DNA of 64,000 bases from Planctomycetota bacterium (GTDB taxonomy: Bacteria > Planctomycetota > PUPC01 > DSUN01): NCBI GenBank assembly GCA_035384565.1, contig DAOOIT010000004.1:85557-149556 (forward strand). The letters run 5' to 3'. Positions 58,462-64,000 of this stretch are shown in pieces (within the stretch, counting starts at the first letter, position 1; the number at the start of each line of letters is the position of its first letter). A model generated the notes under the pieces. It was given only the letters and a program-made list of their open reading frames with translations. It made no database searches and was not told the origin of the DNA. The position numbers and the translations under genes are program-made.

Positions 58462-59349
58462 ATGAACGCGCCTGCGCCCGAGCCCATGTCCCGCGCCCGC
58501 GGCTACCTGCTCGTGCTCGCGTGCGCCGTGCTGTGGAGCCTGGGCGGCCTCTTCGTCAAGGTGCTGCGCCAGCCGCGCTTCGACATGGCCCCCGGCGCCA
58601 TCGCGTGCCTGCGGAGCGCGGCGGCGGGCCTGCTGCTCGCCTGGGCGCTGCCGCGTCTGGCCCGGGCGCCCCGGGGGCTGGCCATTGCGTCGGGCCTCGC
58701 CTACACCCTGGTCGTGGGCAGCTTCGTGTTCGCCGTGGCGGGCACCACGGCGGCCAACGCCATCTTCCTCCAGTACGCCTATCCCGTCTTCGTCGCCGTA
58801 GGGGCCGTGTGGTTCTTCCGCGAGCGGGTCGGCGGGCGCACCGTGGCTGCGCTGGGCCTCGGCCTGGCCGGCGTGGCCGTGATCCTCGTGGGGTCGTGGG
58901 CGCCGGGGCAGCGCGTGGGGCTGGTCTGCGGCTTCGCCAGCTCGATTGCCTTCGCGGCGCTGGCCCTGCTCCAGCACGCCATCCAGAGCGGCAGCCCGGT
59001 CGCCCTCTCGGCCCTCTACAACCTCATGGCGGCTGCGCTCCTGCTGCCGTTCGCGTGGGGCAAGCTGGGCGGCTTGTCCGCCGAGGCCCTGCTTCTCGTC
59101 GCCGCCATGGGCACGATCCAGCTCGGCATCCCCTACGTTCTCTTCATTCGGGGCATTCGCGCCGTGCCGGCCACCGACGCGGCGCTCCTCACCCTGGCCG
59201 AGCCGATCCTCAACCCCGTGTGGGTGTGGCTGGCCGTGGGCGAGAGCCCGAGCGCGAGCACCCTCGTGGGCGGAGGGCTGATCCTCGTCGCGCTGCTCGT
59301 GCGCTTCGCCCACGTGGCCCCGCGCGATTCGCGCCGCGGAGTGTCTTGA
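58462..59349 (+). CDS. EamA/DMT-superfamily transporter
   Basis: 295 residues with about ten hydrophobic helices in two EamA halves: AVLWSLGGLFVKVLR, NAIFLQYAYPVFVAVGAVWFFRERVG at the end of the first half, and LTLAEPILNPVWVWLAVGE at the end of the second, the typical E-P-x-x-x-P pattern. It moves a small metabolite across the inner membrane; the substrate is unknown. The stop overlaps the -35 box of the promoter at 59346. A later ATG (58486) is an alternative start. Confidence 0.92.
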   Translation: MNAPAPEPMSRARGYLLVLACAVLWSLGGLFVKVLRQPRFDMAPGAIACLRSAAAGLLLAWALPRLARAPRGLAIASGLAYTLVVGSFVFAVAGTTAANAIFLQYAYPVFVAVGAVWFFRERVGGRTVAALGLGLAGVAVILVGSWAPGQRVGLVCGFASSIAFAALALLQHAIQSGSPVALSALYNLMAAALLLPFAWGKLGGLSAEALLLVAAMGTIQLGIPYVLFIRGIRAVPATDAALLTLAEPILNPVWVWLAVGESPSASTLVGGGLILVALLVRFAHVAPRDSRRGVS

Positions 59350-59373
59350 CAACGCCGAGACCTGTGATATGAT
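59346..59373 (+). promoter_or_regulatory. Strong sigma-70 promoter before a non-coding segment
   Basis: TTGACA (59346-59351), 16-bp spacer, TATGAT (59368-59373). The -35 is perfect and the -10 is one base off TATAAT. It faces 220 bp with no gene but high pairing potential. Confidence 0.7.
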
Positions 59374-59379
59374 CCCGGT

Positions 59380-59605
59380 AGACAAGCCCCTGGCACCGAA
59401 CGAAGCGCTAAGCCGCTCAGTTCGGCGAGTTCCAGTTGCCGGAGCGCCTGAGACTGTTCAGACCTGCCGGGCCTGGGCCTGGCAGCGCTCTGAGACGCCT
59501 GTCTCAAAGCCGAAGGCGTGCCACTCGCACGCGGGCGCAGGGTTGCAGTGGAGCCAACCGAGCTGAGCGGCTGCCTCGCGCCTGGGCCGGCGGGTGTCGG
59601 ATTGA
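59380..59605 (+). ncRNA. Candidate structured non-coding RNA
   Basis: AGCCGCTCAGTTCGG (59411-59425) pairs with CCGAGCTGAGCGGCT (59558-59572), 14 Watson-Crick pairs and one G-U, enclosing 132 nt. Outer GCGC/GCGC and CCC-GGC/GCC-GGG pairs extend the stem; inside, TCAGA/TCTGA with CTGCC/GGCAG and GAGAC/GTCTC make hairpins. There is no open frame. The promoter at 59346 would start transcription near 59380. A long closing stem with a central bubble is reminiscent of 6S RNA, but I cannot show its sequence signature, so the class is open. Confidence 0.55.
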
Positions 59606-59606
59606 T

Positions 59607-59636
59607 TTGACATTTCCCCCCTTTCTTTGCTATCCT
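59607..59636 (+). promoter_or_regulatory. Promoter for tRNA-Pro
   Basis: TTGACA (59607-59612), 18-bp spacer, TATCCT (59631-59636), 13 bp before the tRNA. Confidence 0.65.
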
Positions 59637-59648
59637 AGAGCCGGACAT

Positions 59649-59726
59649 CGGGGCGTGGCGCAGTTTGGCTAGCGCGCTTGAATGGGGTTCAAGAGGTCGC
59701 TGGTTCGAATCCAGTCGCCCCGACCA
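59649..59726 (+). tRNA. tRNA-Pro, anticodon GGG, CCA encoded
   Basis: Acceptor CGGGGCG/CGCCCCG, D-stem GCGC/GCGC, anticodon arm CTTGA-ATGGGGT-TCAAG with GGG at the anticodon, a five-base variable loop, T-arm GCTGG-TTCGAAT-CCAGT, then A and CCA. It reads CCC (and CCU). Its 3' end is the border of the integrated element, and the recombinase frame crosses it antisense. Confidence 0.93.
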
Positions 59727-61201
59727 TTTTTCAAAAAGGGCCGTTCGGCGAGAAAGTCGAACGGCCTTCTCTTTGTCAGAGCGAGACTTACGCTCGATAC
59801 GGTACGGTTCAAACTCACGCAATCCAGAATCTCGCGTTTCTCCTCCGAGTTTGAACCTTCCCACAATTCCGCGAGCCTCTGGCTGAAATCGAATAGCGCC
59901 AGGGCGCGCACGGGCGCGTCAGGGGCGTAGTTGTTTGCCCGGCTGAGCGATTCCTCCACTTCCGCCGTCTGGCGCTTCAGTTCCGCCGTTTTCGCTTGGA
60001 AGACTGCTTCCTCGATGGCTCCCGAAAGGTAGCCGGTGAGGAGACGGTCTTGCATCCCGGCAAGTTCCGTGCGGCGTTTGGCGAGCGCCTGTTTCCGTTG
60101 CCGCTGGAGATCCTCGACATCCGAGAAGGCCGCCCGGATGGTGGCTCGGAACCACTCGGCGATGTCGGGCGGCATCTTGAACGAGCCCAGTTCCTCCCGG
60201 ATGATGTCCTCCAAGTCCTCCTCTCGCCACCGAAGCGGCGGATGGTCACCGGCCGGATTGTTGTTGGCGCACCGGTAATAGACGTGCTCGCGGACACCGC
60301 CGTCAAGGAGTTTGCGCCGAATGCGCTCGCCGGTCATGGCGAAGCCGCAGTACGCGCACCGGATAAGCCCGCCGGAAAACAGGTGGACGTGATGCGACAT
60401 ACGGCGGTTCCGGCCATTCAGGATGTCCTGGCACGTCTCGAAGGTCTTCCGGTCGATGAGGAGCCGGTACTTGCCTTGGTGGACACTCCCGTTGCGATGC
60501 AGTTCGCCGATGTAGAACCGGTTATTCAGGATGTAGGACAGAGCCGACCGGTTGAAGCTCGGTTGGCTCGGTCGGTAAATGAACCCTTCCGCCGCGAGTT
60601 GGTCCCGCAGGCGCTCGAAGGTGTACCTGCCGGTGGAGTAGAGCTCGAAGATGCGAAGGACGGCCTTCGACTCCACGGGATGGGGCTGGACCGGCTCGTT
60701 CTTATCCTCCACGTTAAGGTAGCCGTAAGGCGCGAGTCCCGTGGGCCATCCTTGGCGGACCTTCTCGTCCATGCCTTTCAAGACCTCGGTGCGTAGGTTG
60801 TCCGAGTAGTACTGCGCCACGGCGGCCATGACGTTGAAGGACAGCGCACCAGCCGCGCCAGGGCCGAACTGGTTCTCTACGAAGGCGAGCTGGACGCCGC
60901 ACTCGTCTTCGAGTTCCTGAAGCCTGACGGCGTCTCGCATGTTCCGGCAGACACGGTCGAGCTTGTGGGAAAGGATGACCTTGATCTTCTCGCGCTTGGC
61001 GTTGGCCCTTACCCACCGGAACATATCGTTGAAGGCGACCCGTTCCGCGCCTCGCTTGGCCGACTCGGCCACCACGAACTCCCGCAAGGCTGTCCAGCCG
61101 TTCTTGGTCGCCCGGTCGCGGCAGGCGCGCAACTGGGCGTCAATCGAGTACCCTTCCTTCTGTTCGCGGGACGACACCCGCGCCCAAATCACGACATTCA
61201 T
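59669..61201 (-). CDS. Large serine recombinase (integrase), reading into antisense tRNA-Pro
   Basis: 510 residues. Residues 1-150 are the resolvase catalytic domain (VIWARVSSREQKEGYSIDAQ, catalytic Ser10 or 11; LDRVCRNMRDA). The recombinase domain follows (YGYLN, YILNNRFYIGELHRNG), then a zinc-ribbon-like CAYCGFAMTGE with YYRCANN, and a coiled coil from about 370 to 430. The last 19 codons (DWIRTSDLLNPIQAR) are antisense to tRNA-Pro and the ones before are antisense to its terminator, so the C-terminus is probably encoded by the attachment site. It begins in an ATGA overlap with the upstream gene. Confidence 0.93.
   Translation of the reverse strand: MNVVIWARVSSREQKEGYSIDAQLRACRDRATKNGWTALREFVVAESAKRGAERVAFNDMFRWVRANAKREKIKVILSHKLDRVCRNMRDAVRLQELEDECGVQLAFVENQFGPGAAGALSFNVMAAVAQYYSDNLRTEVLKGMDEKVRQGWPTGLAPYGYLNVEDKNEPVQPHPVESKAVLRIFELYSTGRYTFERLRDQLAAEGFIYRPSQPSFNRSALSYILNNRFYIGELHRNGSVHQGKYRLLIDRKTFETCQDILNGRNRRMSHHVHLFSGGLIRCAYCGFAMTGERIRRKLLDGGVREHVYYRCANNNPAGDHPPLRWREEDLEDIIREELGSFKMPPDIAEWFRATIRAAFSDVEDLQRQRKQALAKRRTELAGMQDRLLTGYLSGAIEEAVFQAKTAELKRQTAEVEESLSRANNYAPDAPVRALALFDFSQRLAELWEGSNSEEKREILDCVSLNRTVSSVSLALTKRRPFDFLAERPFLKNGRGDWIRTSDLLNPIQAR
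59737..59768 (+). terminator. Hairpin terminator downstream of tRNA-Pro
   Basis: AAGGGCCGTTCG (59736-59747, one bulged G) pairs with CGAACGGCCTT (59758-59768), followed by CTCTTTG. It lies inside the antisense recombinase frame. Confidence 0.75.
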
Positions 61202-61494
61202 TCGTGCACGCCTCCTTTCCGCCCTTCGATCTTCAGCATGACCTCGGCAAGGCGTTTGACGTTGAGCAGCATCTCAATCGCCTCGTCCTCCGAGACCGGG
61301 CGTCCGTAGGCCCTGGACCAGACCTCTTGCGTGTACCGCAGGAGGTCGTCCGTTATCCACGCGAGGGACAGCGGACGTCCCGAAGCCGCTTCGGGCAAGG
61401 GATCATGAGGCGGATTCCCCGCCGGAAATCCAGTGGTTTCTTCGGGAATCTGCGAGATTTCTTCCTGCCCAACGATTGCGCATGTCTTGTTCAT
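61198..61494 (-). CDS. Small unknown protein between sigma-like factor and recombinase
   Basis: 98 residues. ATGA overlap with both neighbours (61491-61494 and 61198-61201) gives a tightly coupled transcript. The N-terminal half is loop-rich with Pro/Thr/Glu; the C-terminal half is helical (SLAWITDDLLRYTQEVWSRAYGR, EDEAIEMLLNVKRLAEVMLKIE). It could be a recombination directionality factor or an adapter, a guess from position only. Confidence 0.7.
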   Translation of the reverse strand: MNKTCAIVGQEEISQIPEETTGFPAGNPPHDPLPEAASGRPLSLAWITDDLLRYTQEVWSRAYGRPVSEDEAIEMLLNVKRLAEVMLKIEGRKGGVHE

Positions 61495-62024
61495 AGGCCG
61501 CGCACCCATGCGTCGAGACCGCGCTTCTCAAACTGTTCCCGGATGCGGTCGATTGCCCGGTCAAGCTCATAGCGAGACACGCCTATTGCCTTGGCAATGT
61601 TGAAGCGGTTCTCGCCTCTGGACAGCGCTGCGCAGATGACCTGCTCCTGCGGCGTGAGCCTGGCGACCGCATCCCGGACGTCGAGCGCCAGCGCGACAGC
61701 GCGCTCCTGGGACTCGACCATCGCGTCCTGGACGGGTTGGCCGTCCCGGACGCCCATGAGTTCCTTGAACCGTTCGTGATGCTTGTGGTGGCGGGCCCTG
61801 CCGCGCTGAATGAATGTGAGCTGCTTGTCGATGAGGGCGGTGAGCGCTGTGTTCTCCGTCGCGCCGTTGGACTTTTCCGGCTCGAACCGGAAGTCCATCA
61901 CCGCCTGAATAACATCCTGTTGAACGTCCTCCAACTCGTCGGGCCGGAATCCCTTTCTCCGCGCCCTGTCCAAGATGAGATCAACCTTCCACGCCTCGAC
62001 CAACTGACCGTAATCGTTTCGCAT
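61491..62024 (-). CDS. Sigma-70-like (ECF-type) protein of the mobile element
   Basis: 177 residues. Region 2-like start (QLVEAWKVDLILDRARRKGFRPDELEDVQQDVIQAVMDFRFEP) and a region 4 helix-turn-helix near the end (LTPQEQVICAALSRGENRFNIAKAIGVSRYELDRAIDRI). The two are linked by a basic segment. It may direct RNA polymerase to element promoters or work as a phage-type regulator. It overlaps the next gene by ATGA and starts the leftward operon with the recombinase. Confidence 0.75.
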   Translation of the reverse strand: MRNDYGQLVEAWKVDLILDRARRKGFRPDELEDVQQDVIQAVMDFRFEPEKSNGATENTALTALIDKQLTFIQRGRARHHKHHERFKELMGVRDGQPVQDAMVESQERAVALALDVRDAVARLTPQEQVICAALSRGENRFNIAKAIGVSRYELDRAIDRIREQFEKRGLDAWVRGL

Positions 62025-62291
62025 GTCCGCACCCTTTCAGAAAAGTGGGCCTTGGCTCCGAACCATTCGGAGCGCGGACATCTATATTTATGGCTCATCG
62101 GGCTGATCTCATTACGGCTCATTATGCAACCGCCAGAATCATGTGCGTGCATGATGCGCGGGCTCACAGGCTCATGCGCGCATTATGCACGCATATGTTT
62201 TTGAGCGGTTCTCAACAATGAGCCTGCCGAGCGGCAAACAACCCTGTGGCGCGGCGGAATGGTCCGCCGCCGAGTCGCAGGGAGACAAGAA
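62025..62291. promoter_or_regulatory. Divergent regulatory region with operator-like palindrome
   Basis: 270 bp between the leftward sigma-recombinase operon and the rightward HTH-nuclease-ATPase set. It has lower GC than its neighbours. The 62144-62193 inverted repeat is the main feature; GGCTCATTATGCA and GGCTCATGCGCGC are similar half-sites. Confidence 0.6.
62144..62193. repeat. 17-bp inverted operator-like repeat
   Basis: TGCGTGCATGATGCGCG (62144-62160) and CGCGCATTATGCACGCA (62177-62193), inverted with one mismatch, spaced by 16 bp. Confidence 0.7.
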
Positions 62292-62591
62292 ATGGCCCGA
62301 GCAAGAAGGACGGACCCACTCACGTCCCACCAAGCGGCAGAAGAGGCCGAAGCGAGTGGACGCGCTCACGCGCAGCGGCAGCTCTGCCTCGCGGAAGTAT
62401 TGAAAAACCCCGGCAAGACGGCGGCGGAGATCGCCGTGGCGACCGGTCTGGAGCGGCACGCGCCCTCCCGGCGTCTGCCGGAACTCCGCGAGGCCGGACT
62501 CGTCACGAACGGCCGTTCCCGCATCTGCGCCGTCACCGGCAGGCTCAGCATCACCTGGTTCACGGCGCAGCCCCAGGAGGTGCAGCCGTGA
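62292..62591 (+). CDS. Small winged-helix/HTH protein of the mobile element
   Basis: 99 residues. MARARRTDPLTSHQAA is a phage-gene signature start, and KTAAEIAVATGLERHAPSRRLPELREAGLV is a winged-helix recognition domain. It may bind the operator-like palindrome upstream. GGAG lies before the ATG. The stop overlaps the next start in GTGA. Confidence 0.8.
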   Translation: MARARRTDPLTSHQAAEEAEASGRAHAQRQLCLAEVLKNPGKTAAEIAVATGLERHAPSRRLPELREAGLVTNGRSRICAVTGRLSITWFTAQPQEVQP

Positions 62592-63394
62592 CCACGCCGA
62601 AGAAGCCTGACTTTCTCATCCGCGAGACCGACGCCGAATACCGCGAGAAGGCCAAGACGCATCTCACCTCGCATCAGCTCGCGGACTTCCGCCGGTGCCC
62701 GCTGCTCTTCTGGCAGAAGGTCCAGGGGCTCGTACCGGACGAGGACCGGCCCGCTTACCTTCTGGGCCGCGCGTCCCACGTGCTCATTCTCGAAGGGCGC
62801 GAGAGGTTCGACGCGGAGTACGCAGTCGGCGGGCCCATCAACACCCGCACCGGCAAGCCCTACGGCGCGAACACCCAGGCCTACGCCGACTGGGCGGCGG
62901 CGCAGGGCAAGCCCGTCCTGACCGACGAGCAGTTCGCCCTCATCGTCAATATGGCGACCGGCGTCCGGTCGCACCGGCTGGCACTCGACCTTCTGTCGGA
63001 CGGCATCGCCGAAGGTGTGGTGCGCGCCGAATACTGCGGCGTGCCGTGCCAAGCGCGTCTCGACTGGTTTCACCCGCTCCACGGCATCGTGGACTTGAAA
63101 ACGTGCGACGACCTCACGTGGTTCGAGGCCGACGCGCGGCGCTTCCAGTACGCGCACCAGATGGCGTTCTACCGCGCCGTCCTGCGCGTCGCCGCCGGAG
63201 GCGCGTTCCCGGTTCATTTCATCGCGGTCGAGAAGAAGCCGCCGTTCCGGTGCGGCGTGTGGCAGGTGTCGGAGCAGGCGCTTGCCATCTGCCAGCTCGA
63301 TAACGAGGCGGCGGTCGAGCGGCTCAAACAGTGCAAAGCTTCGGACTCATGGCCCACGGGTTACGAGGAGGTCCGTTTCTTTGATTACGTCTGA
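62588..63394 (+). CDS. RecE-like PD-(D/E)xK nuclease (exodeoxyribonuclease 8 family)
   Basis: 268 residues from GTG in the GTGA overlap. HLTSHQLADFRRCPLLFWQ and YLLGRASHVLILEG are typical of the N-terminal part; GVPCQARLDWFHPLHGIVDLKTC has the D..D-x-K core. The family is phage exonuclease VIII-like, producing 3' single strands for recombination. The following ATPase is its likely partner. Confidence 0.85.
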   Translation: MTTPKKPDFLIRETDAEYREKAKTHLTSHQLADFRRCPLLFWQKVQGLVPDEDRPAYLLGRASHVLILEGRERFDAEYAVGGPINTRTGKPYGANTQAYADWAAAQGKPVLTDEQFALIVNMATGVRSHRLALDLLSDGIAEGVVRAEYCGVPCQARLDWFHPLHGIVDLKTCDDLTWFEADARRFQYAHQMAFYRAVLRVAAGGAFPVHFIAVEKKPPFRCGVWQVSEQALAICQLDNEAAVERLKQCKASDSWPTGYEEVRFFDYV

Positions 63395-63509
63395 GCGCGC
63401 GGCGCGGACGGGATGGCGTGGCCGGGATAGGGCCACCCGGTTGAGACTCCCCGTGCCTGTCCGCCCGCCGCTCTTTTTCGCCCGGAGACGGGCAAGGAGA
63501 CAGTGACAA

Positions 63510-64000
63510 ATGGGACTCATGCAAGCCATCCAGCGCGGCAAGCAGCCGATGCCGCCGCGGCTGATGGTCTACGGAACGGAGGGCATCGGCAAGAGCACGC
63601 TGGCGGCGAACGCGCCGAAACCGATCTTCGTGCAGACCGAGGACGGCCTGAACGAGATCGCCTGCGAGAAGTTCCCGCTCGCCGCGAGCGTGGACGACGT
63701 GCTGGCTGCGCTCACGGAACTCGGCGCGGAGCAGCACGACTACCAGACGGTCGTCATCGACAGCCTCGATTGGCTGGAGCGGCTCATCTGGGACGCGGTC
63801 TGCCGCGAGTTCCGCGTATCGAGCATCGAGAAGGCCGACGGCGGCTACCAACGCGGTTACGTCCATGCCCTGACGCACTGGCGGCGGGTCGTGGATGCGC
63901 TGAACGCGCTCCGCGTCGGCAAGGGCCTGGCGGTCATCCTCATCGCCCACGCCAAGGTGGAGAAGTTCGAGGACCCCGAGGCGACGACCTACGACCGCTA
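63510..64000 (+). CDS. Sak4-like RecA-fold ATPase (AAA_24), cut at window end
   Basis: At least 163 residues, open at position 64000. P-loop YGTEGIGKSTLA (residues 21-32), Walker B TVVIDSLDWLE and AVILIAHAKVEKF. This is the phage Sak4/AAA_24 type that promotes single-strand annealing. AAGGAG precedes the ATG. It follows the RecE-like gene by 115 bp, giving a phage recombination module. Confidence 0.85.
   Translation, partial: MGLMQAIQRGKQPMPPRLMVYGTEGIGKSTLAANAPKPIFVQTEDGLNEIACEKFPLAASVDDVLAALTELGAEQHDYQTVVIDSLDWLERLIWDAVCREFRVSSIEKADGGYQRGYVHALTHWRRVVDALNALRVGKGLAVILIAHAKVEKFEDPEATTYDR

Noticed and set aside
59380..59605. Firm assignment as 6S RNA, SRP RNA, RNase P RNA or tmRNA
   Set aside because: The SRP GGAAG tetraloop pattern, the RNase P conserved GAGGAAAGT element and a tmRNA tag frame are absent, and a 6S signature cannot be confirmed by reading alone.

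Overview
This is a 64 kb high-GC bacterial chromosome segment. The gene content points to a planctomycete or a close relative in the PVC group, although no rRNA gene is present to confirm it. Three PEP-CTERM-anchored exported proteins, an arylsulfatase, discoidin/DUF4091 and glycosidase-2-like exported proteins, several sugar-phosphate-isomerase and Gfo/Idh/MocA proteins, a creatininase-family hydrolase, a UroD-family methyltransferase-like protein, DUF4058 and a GxxExxY protein are typical of such heterotrophs that degrade sulfated or complex glycans. Taxonomy is an inference from these families.

Positions 1-10100 hold carbohydrate and ester catabolism: a truncated exported esterase, a glycosidase-2-like protein without an evident catalytic acid, two tandem paralogous small proteins of unknown function, a fused isomerase-dehydrogenase, a creatininase and a Tat-exported sulfatase. 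Positions 10465-16357 carry a TPR/FHA pair and a discoidin-DUF4091 lipoprotein-like protein. Positions 16510-23252 hold lysS, nadB, a cyclodeaminase-like protein, two small unknown proteins, DUF4432 and DUF4058. Positions 23472-35538 contain Tat-exported and cytosolic sugar isomerases, PEP-CTERM proteins, an epimerase/PQQ-propeller pair, and the displaced 3' end of a duplicated isomerase gene.

Positions 35517-49867 are mostly housekeeping and small-molecule genes: a PilT-like ATPase, Lnt with an insertion, the coupled murD-trpF pair, cysteine desulfurase, YceI, a PIG-L deacetylase, Gfo/Idh/MocA, an MBL hydrolase and a UroD-family protein. Positions 49947-59349 hold a MoxR-DUF58 pair, an anchored unknown protein, two overlapping CNNM/CBS proteins, a small exported protein, a TGS GTPase and an EamA transporter.

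Positions 59346-59726 hold a strongly promoted, non-coding, highly structurable segment followed by tRNA-Pro(GGG). From there to the window end lies an integrated mobile element. It has a large serine recombinase whose reading frame runs antisense through the tRNA, co-directional with a sigma-factor-like gene and a small unknown gene, all joined by ATGA overlaps. A divergent set across an operator-like inverted repeat encodes an HTH protein, a RecE/PDDEXK-type nuclease and a Sak4-like ATPase. The element continues beyond the window.

Spacers between genes are crowded with dispersed inverted repeats of at least six families. The clearest are two 250-bp MITE-like copies with 24-bp terminal inverted repeats, a GxxExxY gene bracketed by 31-32-bp inverted repeats, and a 73-bp-period array. 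Many genes have recognisable sigma-70-like promoters (TTGACA...TAGAAT/TATACT), and one PEP-CTERM gene has a good -24/-12 sigma-54 site.
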